Source of the DNA: Pectinophora gossypiella
Lineage: Eukaryota; Arthropoda; Insecta; Lepidoptera; Gelechiidae
Reading direction: 5' to 3'
NCBI RefSeq assembly: GCF_024362695.1
Contig: NC_065433.1
Location: forward strand, 1,829,613 to 1,893,612
Length of the DNA: 64,000 nt
This document shows positions 1 to 9,483 of this stretch, piece after piece. The notes below the pieces were generated by a model. The model was not told where the DNA came from. It ran no database searches and saw only the letters and a program-made list of their open reading frames with translations. Position numbers and translations under genes: made by a program. The stretch's first letter is position 1. Each line of letters begins with the position of its first letter.

Positions 1-2698
1 AGATTTGCTCAAGCATATCAGGAGCGTCAAGTCGGCCATTAAGAATATCATGCAATAGGCACATGTCCATCATATCGCGACGATTTTCCAAAGTGAGAAG
101 AGTAAAATTGCGGCAGCTTTCGGCATAAGAAGAGCCATATGTATGGGTTTTAAAATTTAAGTGTTTTACAAATTTTCGTTGGATACGTTCGATACGATTT
201 ATATAAACGTTGTAATATGGTGACCATATCTGACTGGCGTATTCTAAAATACTGCGTACATACGCGAAATATACAATTTTTAGGCTAAGAGGACACTTGA
301 ACGGCTGGCAAGTTCTAATGACAAAGCCAAGATTGCGGTAAGCTCTCTGCACAATTTTTTCAATGTGGTCTGAAAAGAGCATTTTACTGTCTAAATATAC
401 TCCCAGATCGCGTACCAGATTCACTCTTTTTATGGTTACAGTATGGAAGTTGTATGTGAATGCGATTGGATTTCTCTTTCTTGTGAATGTAATAATCTGA
501 CATTTATCAATGCTGACTGTGATCCTATTACGCGTATAATATTCTATTAAATTGTTTAAGTCTTGTTGTAATAGTTCACAGTCAGCAACGGTGGAGATCT
601 TCATGTAGACTTTTTTATCGTCAGCATATAGAATATGTTTGGCATTCCTGAAGCAACCTGCTATATCGTAAATGTACGCATTGTAAAATAATGGGCCTAA
701 ATGCGATCCTTGTGGGACTCCTGAAGGTATGGAAACATAGTCCGACCTGTATCCACCGATCACAACCGCCTGAGAACGATTTGTGAGATAAGAACGAACC
801 CACCGAAGCAAGTCCCCATGTATTCCCAAAACTTCCAGTTTATGAAGCAGAATGTCGTGGTCCACACGGTCAAATGCTTTTTCAAAGTCCGTGTAGACCA
901 CGTCAACCTGTCCACCACACTCCATATGTTTTAGAACAAAGTCTGAGAAAATAGCTAGATTTGATATAGTTGAGCGCCCTTTCAGAAAACCATGTTGGGT
1001 GTGTGAGATGCCTTTGAAGATTAACGGGTAGATTGCGTTGTAGATGACTTTTTCAAATAATTTACCAAGAGTGTTTAAAATAGATATGGGGCGGTAGTTT
1101 ACGATAGACGATTTTGAACCTTTCTTGTGAATAGGAACTATCTGCGCTTTCTTCCAGACAGCGGGGAAAATGCTTTGTTTTAGAGACATGCGGAATAATA
1201 TAGCAAGGGGCTTTGCGAGACTCTTCGCACAGGAAGACAGAAAAATTGGTGGAATACCGTCACACCCAGCGCCCTTACTAATGTCGAGTGAAAGCAGGAG
1301 CTTATGGACTGTATCCTCTGAAACGTCGACGCGAGATAAAACTTCGTTGCTTGAGTATTCGATAGATTGAGATGGTTGGAAATTACTATTCTGAGCTGGT
1401 GTTAAAAACACGCTCTCAAAGAACCTGTTAAATGCAGAACTGATACTGGGACCGTCACTGAATTCTGTATTATTTATATGAAATGTTTTAGGATAATTGG
1501 AACCACCTCTTTTTGATTTGATATACTTCCAAAAATACTTAGGTGTAACTTTTATATTTCTTTGTGCATCATTCGTGAATCTCTCAAAACATTGCGATTG
1601 TATTTTATCTTGTCTTTTTCGTAGTAAAGAGAATGCATCATAATCTCGGGGATTACTAGTTTTTTTCCATTTCTTATGTAGTTTAGCTTTTTTTTTTATT
1701 ATTTTTATTAGGGCAGAACTATACCAAATAGGATAAAGATTATTTAATTTTGGATTATGAATTGGGACTAATAACGTTAAACATTCATTTATTTTATTAT
1801 AAAAAAGTTCAACAGCTGCTTCAATAGATAATGTATTTAAAAGAACGTTCCAGTCAACCTTATTTAAGAAATCATTTACCTTAGTGTAATCGCATCTATG
1901 GAAGTTATAACGGGATTCAGATCGCTCATTTAAAGGTGTTATTTGTAAATCCATCAGAGAAATACAGAACGACGGGTGTGCTGGGTCTTCTTTTATGAGA
2001 GGCCTTGAGCATCTAGATATTAATAAGGGAAGATTACTAAAACATAAGTCTAACGTATTACCTTTTACGTTTTTAAAAAAGTTATATTGAGTAAGTCCAC
2101 AATATGTAAATCCATCCATTAGTGCGATCGCAGCGTTGTGAGTTTGCGTACATCCGATGTTTACAAAACTAAAGTCGTCACTACCATTCCACTCTATACA
2201 GGGCAAATTGAAGTCGCCCGTGATTAAAAAGTTATCACAAGGGAACTTAGCTATAAACTGCGTAACACGCTGCCGAAAGCATTCCACGCGAGGAGGTCGG
2301 TCACTGTCCGGTGGAATGTATGTCACAATAACGTGCAAATCCACAGATGACCCCAGCACCTGCGCAGGTAAAGTAATACATAATGTCTCGGCGAGCGATT
2401 TCGACCATGTTTTGTTTAGATATGCACCTATCTCACGCCGAACGCAAAACATTATTCCTCCGCCGGTTTGTTTATTAGTTTCTAAAAGATTACGATCGCC
2501 ACGAAACAAATCATACCTACCGTCACAAAGCTCAGAGTTTAAAATGTCATCTTGTATCCAGGTTTCCGTTAATAAGATTAGATCATATTCGTTATTTAAG
2601 ATATTATTAAAAAGTTGTGAACATTTTGTCCGTAAACCTCTTACGTTTTGGTAAAAAATATTCAAGTTTCTAACGTTTAAAAGTCCATTGCTAGCCAT
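1..2698 (-). CDS. LINE ORF2: endonuclease-reverse transcriptase (partial, runs off left edge)
   Basis: Translating the - strand from the ATG at 2698 gives about 899 codons with no stop before the window edge. The N-terminal part is an APE-like endonuclease: QNVRGL near residue 16, LTETW, ITGDFN around residues 159-164, TLDLCFSN and a late AHPSF motif. The reverse transcriptase follows, with NYRPIS, QHGFLKGRS, TDFEKAFD (Asp about 604), SGVPQGSHLGP and the catalytic YADD at about 691-694, then a conserved thumb (ILEYASQIW). The protein would nick the target and prime reverse transcription of its own RNA. The start was chosen because it is the first ATG after the spacer and is followed at once by endonuclease sequence. 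The remaining C-terminus and 3' UTR lie left of the window. Confidence 0.9.
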   Translation of the reverse strand, partial: MASNGLLNVRNLNIFYQNVRGLRTKCSQLFNNILNNEYDLILLTETWIQDDILNSELCDGRYDLFRGDRNLLETNKQTGGGIMFCVRREIGAYLNKTWSKSLAETLCITLPAQVLGSSVDLHVIVTYIPPDSDRPPRVECFRQRVTQFIAKFPCDNFLITGDFNLPCIEWNGSDDFSFVNIGCTQTHNAAIALMDGFTYCGLTQYNFFKNVKGNTLDLCFSNLPLLISRCSRPLIKEDPAHPSFCISLMDLQITPLNERSESRYNFHRCDYTKVNDFLNKVDWNVLLNTLSIEAAVELFYNKINECLTLLVPIHNPKLNNLYPIWYSSALIKIIKKKAKLHKKWKKTSNPRDYDAFSLLRKRQDKIQSQCFERFTNDAQRNIKVTPKYFWKYIKSKRGGSNYPKTFHINNTEFSDGPSISSAFNRFFESVFLTPAQNSNFQPSQSIEYSSNEVLSRVDVSEDTVHKLLLSLDISKGAGCDGIPPIFLSSCAKSLAKPLAILFRMSLKQSIFPAVWKKAQIVPIHKKGSKSSIVNYRPISILNTLGKLFEKVIYNAIYPLIFKGISHTQHGFLKGRSTISNLAIFSDFVLKHMECGGQVDVVYTDFEKAFDRVDHDILLHKLEVLGIHGDLLRWVRSYLTNRSQAVVIGGYRSDYVSIPSGVPQGSHLGPLFYNAYIYDIAGCFRNAKHILYADDKKVYMKISTVADCELLQQDLNNLIEYYTRNRITVSIDKCQIITFTRKRNPIAFTYNFHTVTIKRVNLVRDLGVYLDSKMLFSDHIEKIVQRAYRNLGFVIRTCQPFKCPLSLKIVYFAYVRSILEYASQIWSPYYNVYINRIERIQRKFVKHLNFKTHTYGSSYAESCRNFTLLTLENRRDMMDMCLLHDILNGRLDAPDMLEQI

Positions 2699-2700
2699 AA

Positions 2701-3315
2701 TTAACTGATGGATTCGACTATAACTGTATTGACATTTTTGTAAAAAAATAAATTATGCAATTGCATATTAAACAAAGAAAAGGGCCTGGTTGTGATATTA
2801 TGTATAAACCGCGGAGACGTAGGCATGGAATAGAGAATAGGTAACAGGCATTGCAAAGAGATAAGGATAAATATACCTATGCGTAATTGTACCTCCGTCG
2901 CCGCTGCCGACAGAATGTTACCGTTATGAGTTTGATTAGTTATAATGTTTAATACGATTTTAGTCCAACGTGATGATATCCGTATACAAATCCCTTTTAT
3001 ATGATATGGTGAAGAGTGAGGAATATCAATATAGTATATTAATATTATAATGTGAAATCTTTCATTGATACGATTGTGAGGTGAGTATATAGCTATTACA
3101 AGTAGATAAATAAATAAAAAATATGATTTGTAACTGTGAGTTGAGAGTGTACGTGTTATGTATGTGTTAGTGATGTCCGTGTGGGTACTGAGTATGTGGT
3201 TCGAATGTAGGTAGGAAAAACAGTGACAATAATTAAAGAGTTTACATAGTCTGTTTGAGTTACTTAAAGTAAATGATTGCGATAAGTGAAAGTGGGAAAC
3301 AAGTAGTACTGACAT
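2701..3315 (-). CDS. Uncharacterised 204-codon open frame between ORF1 and ORF2
   Basis: This frame fills the gap between ORF1 and ORF2 almost exactly. It begins two codons after the ORF1 stop, in the same frame as ORF1, and ends 2 nt before the ORF2 ATG. The ORF1 stop is TGA followed by CTT, so a read-through product of over 500 residues is conceivable. The predicted protein is rich in Ile, Ser, His and Tyr, with a hydrophobic stretch near residues 65-76 (FLFIYLLVIAIY). I recognise no domain. It could be a real third ORF, a read-through extension, or a spacer that is open by composition. Coding status is unproven. Confidence 0.3.
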   Translation of the reverse strand: MSVLLVSHFHLSQSFTLSNSNRLCKLFNYCHCFSYLHSNHILSTHTDITNTYITRTLSTHSYKSYFLFIYLLVIAIYSPHNRINERFHIIILIYYIDIPHSSPYHIKGICIRISSRWTKIVLNIITNQTHNGNILSAAATEVQLRIGIFILISLQCLLPILYSMPTSPRFIHNITTRPFSLFNMQLHNLFFYKNVNTVIVESIS

Positions 3316-3321
3316 AAGAAG

Positions 3322-4275
3322 TCATTTTATCTTCCGCAGGTCACTATCATCTCTAATCACAAAGGAGTTCGATGTGTCGTTTTTTCGTACATAGATTTTG
3401 CAATTGCGGATCCATACATATTTGTAACCAGCTGATTGCGCGGCTTCCTTAGTCATCTTGAATAATGCCTTATAGAAAGGCGATAAATGTTCATTAACGT
3501 AGATGTTTGATGGTTCACCGGGAAGGCCGATTTCAGTCGTGGTAATATATTTTTTTTTTCTTATAGCTGAAATGAGGGTATCCTTCATAATAAGTGACTT
3601 TAACTTCACAACAATATTCTTCGGCCGACCTGGAACTCGAGTAGGTACGCGATGAGCATGTATGATTTCGTCATCGGGGATCCGCACATCAACGACTTCG
3701 GCTATTGAGAACAGGTACCCGGCTACGTTCTCATTGTTTTTCATCGGGATGCCTACTATCTCCAGGTTCGAAATACGTTCACGTTGCTGTGTAAAATTCT
3801 GTTCATTTTGGATTTTACCAAGAAGTTGTCTAGCCTCAGTAAGGTCCTGTTCTATGCAACTTATTTTTTTAAAATCTGCAGTCATTGAATCCACGCGTAG
3901 CTTTAAGTCATCATGCTCTTTAGACTGATATTCGAGAGAATGAGTTAAGCTGGATACATCTTGTTTTATTTGGCTTTGTTCACGAACTAAGTTTTCAGTC
4001 GTTTTTTCCAGAGATGTGAGCTGATTCTTTATATCTGACACATCCGACCTTACATTTTTGAATTCTTCGCACTGACATTTTTTGAAGTCATTTAAAAATG
4101 CCAGTAGTTCCTGTCGGAGATCGGATATAACTTCCTTTACTTCCCCATCGCCGTCAGGAAACTTGCGTTTTCTAAATGTTATTTGAGGGTCTGGAACATA
4201 TTTTGACAGATCGGGTTGAGAACCAGTTAAGCTAGACCCGCCGTCTGCCTTTGGTGGAGTGCGCATCGGGTTCAT
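3322..4275 (-). CDS. LINE ORF1 protein (coiled coil, FP-type C-terminal domain)
   Basis: This 317-residue ORF starts at the ATG at 4275. Residues about 50-165 are charged and heptad-rich, predicting a coiled coil for trimerisation. The middle carries the RERISNLEIVGIP segment followed by AHRVPTR and GRPKNIVVKL, typical of nucleic-acid-binding ORF1 proteins. The C-terminal part (NEHLSPFYKALFKMTKEA, then YKYVWIRNCKIYVRK) matches the FP-protein-like C-terminal domain commonly seen in ORF1 of insect LINEs. Its role is probably RNA chaperone and RNP assembly. It ends in TGA, with the open spacer frame directly behind it. Confidence 0.88.
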   Translation of the reverse strand: MNPMRTPPKADGGSSLTGSQPDLSKYVPDPQITFRKRKFPDGDGEVKEVISDLRQELLAFLNDFKKCQCEEFKNVRSDVSDIKNQLTSLEKTTENLVREQSQIKQDVSSLTHSLEYQSKEHDDLKLRVDSMTADFKKISCIEQDLTEARQLLGKIQNEQNFTQQRERISNLEIVGIPMKNNENVAGYLFSIAEVVDVRIPDDEIIHAHRVPTRVPGRPKNIVVKLKSLIMKDTLISAIRKKKYITTTEIGLPGEPSNIYVNEHLSPFYKALFKMTKEAAQSAGYKYVWIRNCKIYVRKNDTSNSFVIRDDSDLRKIK

Positions 4276-4579
4276 CTTATAGCGGCTGGCGATTGCTTCG
4301 CGTAGATAGGTACTCAGTGCGTACGCCGAGCTCTAATATATAATAATCGGTTCTAATCTATCTCGGCTCGAGCGTCTATCGATTACTGTCTCTAATTACT
4401 CGTTATCAAGTTTCACACTAATATCCCCAAAGCACTCGGTTCCCGGTTGATGGGTTGATACGCCTTGAATTGGGTTGCTTGGGTTAACGGCTGCGAAGCC
4501 CGCGGCGAACGCAATGACTGCGATATTGAAACAAGTGACGATTTAAAAATCGGGTAATCTATATGTAGTTGTTCGAAAC

Positions 4580-4955
4580 GTCAATACGTGTATACATTGT
4601 TTTAAGTTTACGCGGTTATTATCATAATTAAAGCACATAATAACGGGTTCTTACCGCGTTTAAATGGGGATATGAGACTCCCAATATTTTGACACTGTTG
4701 CAAGTGCACCTGACTTTGGTGCGAGTTCAGACGGTTCCGAACATTCCGATATCAAAAACATAAACAAGTGGCAAAGAAAGAGAGTAGACAGATATGTCTG
4801 CAAAATTATGGATCTACCTACTCCACTCCAATGTCATCAGTCATCCCGTGATCATGGCACTTGCAACAGTGTCGAAATATCGGGAGTCTCATATCCCCAT
4901 TTAAACGCGGTTAGAACCCGTTATTATGTGCTTTAATTATGTCAATACGTGTATA
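4580..4955. mobile_element. Long inverted-repeat element bracketed by a 15-bp direct repeat
   Basis: The arms 4623-4707 and 4857-4941 are 85 bp each and reverse-complementary with only three mismatches, around a 149-bp loop. A perfect 15-bp direct repeat (GTCAATACGTGTATA) lies at 4580-4594 and 4941-4955. This fits a MITE-like or foldback element with a target duplication. However, 28 bp between the left direct repeat and the left arm are not mirrored on the right, so the boundaries are unclear. TTAA also sits symmetrically inside both arm tips, as in piggyBac-type elements. No ORF is present. Confidence 0.6.
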
Positions 4956-5039
4956 ATGAAAGTATGAAATACTTATGAAGTTTTGATAACATATATGTTT
5001 ACAGTACGAGTATAATGTACACACGTTCAACTCGACAGC

Positions 5040-5190
5040 TATATTTAAGTCGTAACCGGGCACAAATTCTGGAAACCACGTGATGTCAGTTATCTAATTC
5101 AAAGTCGAATTTAGTGGTTCAGTTAGACCCCGAGTCGAGATTCGAACCTGACACACAACGATGCAAGTCACGCGTTCGCATTACGAGTTA
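5040..5190 (-). repeat. SINE family S4 fragment (tRNA-derived head)
   Basis: This is an older copy of a family seen about nine times in the window. It contains the block CTGGAAACCACGTGAT and, read on the - strand, a B-box-like GGTTCGAATC (near 5138) followed by the head sequence that ends near GCGTGACTTGCA. The 3' half present in other copies is missing. Confidence 0.5.
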
Positions 5191-5250
5191 TAATATCGTC
5201 AAAATACGGTCAAACGTAACTTTTTGGTACAGTACTTTTTGTATGTGACT

Positions 5251-5571
5251 CACATAAATATATACGTCCCACTGCTGGGCACAGGCCTCCTCTCAATCAA
5301 CCGGAGAGGGTATGGAACATACTCCACCACGCTGCTCCACTGCGGGTTGGTGGAGGTGTTTTTACGGCTAATAGCCGGGACCGGGACCACCGGCTTAACG
5401 TGCCCTCCGAAGCACGGAATCAACTTACTTTTTCGGACAATCAGGTGATTCAAGCCTGAAAAAGTCTTTACCAAACAAAAGACAGTCTCACAAACCGATG
5501 TCCCCATCGGGAATCGAACCCGGACCTCCAGATCGTGAGCCTAACGCTCTTACCACTAGACCACGGAGGCT
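5251..5571 (-). mobile_element. tRNA-derived SINE, family S1, full copy with target duplication
   Basis: Read on the - strand, it starts with a tRNA-like head, with A-box-like TGGTCTAGTGGTTAG-type sequence and B-box GGTTCGATTCC near 5508-5518. A conserved body (CGTTAAGCCGGTGGTCCC) follows, then a tail ending in CCCAGCAGTGGGACG. A perfect 10-bp target duplication, GTATGTGACT, flanks it at 5241-5250 and 5572-5581. It would have been transcribed by RNA polymerase III and copied by a LINE. Short ORFs on both strands here are not genes. Confidence 0.85.
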
Positions 5572-5581
5572 GTATGTGACT

Positions 5582-6320
5582 TATATAGTAGATTTGCTCC
5601 GAATGGCATTCACATTTGACCGGATTACATGTGGTCTAATACTGGCAACCCTGCCCTAAAATCGCACATCTCTGCGATATCGAAGCGTCGTGGGGAAGGT
5701 CCGTTAATTGGCACGGAAACAGACCTAGCTGTCTCTAAGCAGTGGTCTACCACAGATTAGCTCAACTCAACCAATCCATTGCATTCGGGTGACAAACCGC
5801 AACCAGAATGCATTTACTGGTAGCACGATACGTACCCAATAGAAGCGTATACGGGTCGTTCTTCTTTTTTATCGACAATAAAAAGACATTTTCTCAATTT
5901 ATCGGATTTAACATCTTTAAAATTATAACGGCATTAAATATTTTAAAACATCATATAAAGATGTGTCTGTAGAGGACCATTTAGAGGTTCTCTTTATCTT
6001 GGTAACATACTTTTCTTTGTAGACACATTCCAAAAAATATTGTGACAGAGTGGTCCTTTTCATCGGAGACAGCATTTTAATTTACCACTCTGTCACAGAA
6101 TTTTGTGAAAAACAATCAAGCTTCTTTAAGGACTAATTGAGGAACCGATTAGTATTTTGCTTGTATTTTGAGTATAATAAGATAACTATATTTTTGGACA
6201 ATGGAAACATGAAACAAAATTCTAAAAACATAACTTATCAGAAGCAGAACGAAGGACAGATCATTGTCGATAAAAAAGAAGAACGACCCATACACTGTAT
6301 AAATACACAAACACACATAT
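5582..6320. other. Gene-free AT-rich stretch
   Basis: No ORF or recognisable element is supported here. A short fragment near 5582-5610 resembles the edge of repeat D (AGATTTGC..GAATGGCATT). A small near-palindrome around ACTCTGTCACA occurs at 6045-6100. Confidence 0.4.
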
Positions 6321-6570
6321 ATTTTGGGGTTATGTATACGTTTTTTCTTTTGAATTTGTCAGAAAATATTTAATGCTCATGTGAAGCTTCCTTTGTGTAA
6401 AAAAGCTTATTAAAAGATTAATGATTACCTAAATGATAAAAATGTCTGGTATTAAATATGTACCTCTAGTTATTACATAACTTGTAATGTATACCCTCAT
6501 TGGTTTTTAAAAGATGTGTTGCTGTTGCAGTTTCTTGTCATTTCTTCTCCTCTTCAGCCATAACACTTAT
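6320..6570 (+). mobile_element. 3' end of a Jockey/CR1-type LINE (decayed)
   Basis: It is clearly similar to 50123-50400. The last ORF2 codons read KINDYLNDKNVWY and stop, followed by a 3' UTR with GTTGCTGTTGCAGTTTCTTG and TCATTTCTTCTCC. Here the codon before KINDYL is TAA, whereas the copy at 50.2 kb has TAT, so this copy is broken. Confidence 0.65.
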
Positions 6571-6956
6571 CACGGTCTAACAGAAAGCTCGGGTAGGGCG
6601 TGAGTGCTTAGTTCATCTTGCGATAGATGTACCTCTATATGTAGATGTATATAGTCATATATAGTCATCTTCTGTTATGTTACTATTATCGTAGCAACTA
6701 CTTTAGTCGATTTTACTCGTAAAATAACTTTAACCCTAAAACGGAGCCGATAAACAAATATTTTGTTCATTAAAACATTTTGTTTTGTTGTCAATAACTA
6801 CTACACAACAGTTGTGTGTGCCCGAACTCGTCTGTTTAAAGTTTACAAATGTTATTTACTATTATGATTATTCGCTACGCTTCGTACGCGAGAAAACATA
6901 TATAATAACGTTTAATTAGGTAGTTACCTAGGTCAAAGAATAATTATGAAATAGTG

Positions 6957-7335
6957 GCCCCGATTCCCGCAGACACCGCCTAATTTTATTTTAAGTTATA
7001 TCCGTCATTTTCATATCCGTCGAAAAGGAAAGGGACGGATGATTCACAGCTCTTAATTTTAGGAAGAATGAGTAAATGAATGAATAACCCGGGCGAATCA
7101 AAAGGTACTTCGCTGGTATGAAATCCGTTTGACGTGCTGTCTACTTAACTATGTCGGGTTATTGACGGGTGTAAAATTTTTAGACGGTTGGTTTAGATTT
7201 GTGCTTAAAATTGATGTGTGTTTCATAAATTTTATGCTTGTCGATTACCCGTCCCTTTCCTTGTCGGCGGATAAGAAAATGACAGATATAACTTAAAATA
7301 AAATTAGATGGTATTTACAAGAATTAGCACCACTG
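6957..7335. mobile_element. MITE family C (about 90-bp terminal inverted repeats)
   Basis: The two ends are inverted copies of each other: the left runs inward from CCCCGATTCC through a block ending in AAAGGGACGGAT, and the right is the mirror image ending in TTTACAAGAATTAG. The same family recurs at 38092-38454 and 39063-39478. There is no coding capacity. A TSD was not firmly identified. Confidence 0.65.
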
Positions 7336-7515
7336 ATTTACTAAATAAAGACAGATCTAAAATTGACAAACTTCATTTTCTATTTAACTTATAAGTGTGA
7401 CATTTTGTACGTTTACTATGACGTCACAGGTTGCTTTTTCATACAAATTCCATAGTAATTTCGTGTTTTGACGTTTAGTAAAAAGCAATTGATTTGGGCT
7501 ATTTGGCGGGAACGG
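7336..7515. repeat. Interspersed repeat B, copy 1
   Basis: One of six copies. The conserved core contains TATGACGTCACAGG, then CATACAAATTCCATAG and GTGTTTTGACGTTTAGTAAAAAG. It lacks terminal inverted repeats, so the element class is unknown. The copy abuts MITE C on its left and a GGCGGGAACGGGAACGGGAC block (also found in repeat E) on its right. Confidence 0.6.
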
Positions 7516-8029
7516 GAACGGGACAGTTGTTTTCTTAACCATAAAGTTGAAGTTGAAAGTGGAAAGAGATAATTGCAACGTATTTCGACGTACGAGACAA
7601 TAGTTTTTCAACGTCAGAGTCAAAGCTTCGGAACCCTCAGTGCGCGAGAAGCACTCGCAATTGCCGTTTTTTTTTCTTAACTCCCATTCCTACAAAGAGG
7701 TACTGAACACGTGTCCAAAATAAACAATGTATGGAGCAGTCCACTAGTCCACGGCAGTTTGAGCACCGCAATGCGCCACCACGCACACAACTGCACGAAA
7801 AACACAAACCAAAATTCAATCTCATATTTTGGAAGGGTGCAACCGTTAAAAGTAGACTTTATAAAAGGTTTACACGAATATATGTAGGAAAGTGAGAATA
7901 CTACGAAAGGATAATTAATAGGAATTTGATTGTTTATGGTATGAACGGAGGATGGTTAATGAATGAGACGTAAGGCAGTTTTAAAAAGTAAGAAAAGGGG
8001 TGTCGATGGTGCGAAGTCGGGCGGGTTAG
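7516..8029. other. Gene-free stretch with repeat remnants
   Basis: A block near 7628-7670 (GGAACCCTCAGTGCGCGAG) looks like an end of a dispersed element. No convincing ORF is present; the 62-codon frame on the - strand has no recognisable domain. Confidence 0.35.
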
Positions 8030-8140
8030 AGGATAAGGGAAATCACAAAGTGATTTCGACAATGTCCCCACCGGGAATCGAACCCGGACCTCCAGATCGT
8101 GAGCTTAACGCTCTAACCACTAAACCACAGAAGCTGTATT
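8030..8140 (-). mobile_element. SINE S1 head fragment
   Basis: Only the tRNA-like head is present (B-box region GGGAATCGAACCCGG on the + strand at about 8081-8095, A-box side ending near 8136). The body and tail are missing. Confidence 0.65.
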
Positions 8141-8361
8141 TAGCATACCATGCTTTTTTCTTTTTCAGTGTAAAAGAAAAGTAGCCCCAGTGCCATTGAC
8201 TTGAAACCAATTATGAATTTGGGCGAACAATACCCAAAGTCCTTAACCGTGAACATAAAAGGCTATTTCGTAACTGGCGTGTGTTTTATCATCTTTTTAC
8301 ATCTTCTCGTTATAATTGCCTCTGGTAACACCGGATGTTGTATTTACTATAGCAACATATA

Positions 8362-8559
8362 CAGGATGTTAGTGACATCGTAACGAAAACTTTGAGGGAT
8401 GATTCAGACCATGATTCTAAGTTGATATCAAGTGGAATTTCCTGTCGGAAAATTCGTGATTTTTTTGTGTTTTTTAATTATTTTCTGTTTTATACTCAAC
8501 TCAGAATCATGGTCTGAATCATCCCCCTCGGTGTTCGTTACGATGTCACTAACACCCTG
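8362..8559. mobile_element. MITE family A, copy 1 (hairpin, TA target site)
   Basis: It begins CAGGATGTTAGTGACATCGT and ends with the mirror image CTAACACCCTG, with TA on both sides (8360-8361, 8560-8561). The two arms of about 85 bp fold back on each other around a short AT-rich centre. TA duplication and size suggest a Tc1/mariner-type non-autonomous element. Confidence 0.75.
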
Positions 8560-8736
8560 TATTATTATACATCAATGGAAAATGTGTAGAAAAAAGATCT
8601 TGTTGTAACGTGATAGGTACTTATTTTTTTTTTTTTTTTTTTTTTATGGCACTAGTGTTGCTTTGTAGGTACTTATTTTTATGAGTAGTCTTAATTCAAA
8701 AACATATTATACCTAGTGTCCAATTACTTTTATGGT

Positions 8737-8830
8737 CTTCTTCTTCTATCGTGTGGGTTGTGTGGTGAATTACCAACCCCCTGGCATGACTCATGTAACG
8801 AGTACTAACTTACGGTTTTGGTCCGCCAGT
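8737..8830 (-). repeat. SINE family S3 fragment
   Basis: It carries CTTCTATCGTGTGGGTTGTG and the downstream CATGACTCATGTAACGA block of family S3, with an internal deletion. The tRNA-like head is absent. Confidence 0.55.
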
Positions 8831-9118
8831 GTACATTTATGAAACTTAGCTGCACACACAGTTTAAACGTGCAACGGGTTGACATAAAGTTGGATTGAAA
8901 AAGTTATTGTCTGCGCCTTACACTCGGCGCATTCGCATGTGCGGGTCACCACAGAAGGGGGGTGGTAGATGGTGGTAGGTGGCAGCCAGCTGTTACCACC
9001 CGAACCCCCAGCCACCTGTATGATGGTAAATTGTCCCCCTAGTTCGTTTCCTGGATTTTTAACTGAATCAGTGCCATAGATTAAAGAGTTATTCTACGTA
9101 TAGAACGGTAACTCCTCC

Positions 9119-9137
9119 TCCCCCCCCCCCTCCCCCC
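9119..9137. repeat. C-rich homopolymer tract
   Basis: A run of C interrupted once by T lies just upstream of the S1 insertion at 9169. Its length is likely to vary between individuals or assemblies. Confidence 0.8.
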
Positions 9138-9168
9138 CGAACCATTTCGTATCGGGCGCTTTTACTAT

Positions 9169-9472
9169 ACACAACATACATAAACAGCCTATATATACGT
9201 CCCACCGCTGGGCACAGGCCTCCCCTCAATCAACCGGAGGGGGTAAGGAGCATACTCCACCACGCTGCTCCACTGCGGGTTGGTGGAGGTGTTTTTACGG
9301 CTAATAGCCGGGACCAACGGCTTAACGTGCCCCCCGAAGCACGGAATCATCTTACTTACGGCCTTACCAAACAAAGGACAGTCTTACAAAGTGATTTCGA
9401 CAATGTCCCCATCGGGAATCGAACCCGGCCCTCCAGATCGTGAGCCTAACGCTCTAACCACTAGACCACAGA
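9169..9472 (-). mobile_element. SINE S1, full copy with target duplication
   Basis: Same architecture as the copy at 5251-5571: tail at left, tRNA-like head at right. An 11-bp target duplication (GCTTTTACTAT) flanks it at 9158-9168 and 9473-9483. The pol III boxes are recognisable and the copy appears little decayed. Confidence 0.82.
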
Positions 9473-9483
9473 GCTTTTACTAT

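Larger units (their letters stand above)
1..4420 (-). mobile_element. Non-LTR retrotransposon (LINE), two canonical ORFs intact, 3' end outside window
   Basis: The element reads right to left: a short 5' leader above 4275, ORF1 (4275-3322), a 0.6-kb spacer that is itself open, then ORF2 (2698 to beyond position 1). ORF1 has a coiled coil and an FP-type C-terminus. ORF2 has an AP-type endonuclease and a reverse transcriptase. This order is that of the Jockey/CR1 superfamily. The motifs look closest to CR1 or Daphne-like elements, but the clade is my inference. No stop or frameshift was seen in either ORF, so the copy may be young and possibly competent. The 5' boundary is not resolved; 4420 is a guess based on where the sequence changes character. 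Confidence 0.85.

Noticed and set aside
621..803. 60-codon - strand frame
   Set aside because: It lies in another frame of the LINE reverse transcriptase.
2157..2654. 165-codon + strand frame at the left edge
   Set aside because: Antisense to the LINE endonuclease, which has clear motifs on the - strand.
5508..5571. tRNA gene-like sequence (also at 8080, 9415, 16590, 18345, 44330, 63085)
   Set aside because: These are tRNA-like SINE heads joined to SINE bodies, repeated many times and flanked by target duplications; they are not functional tRNA genes.
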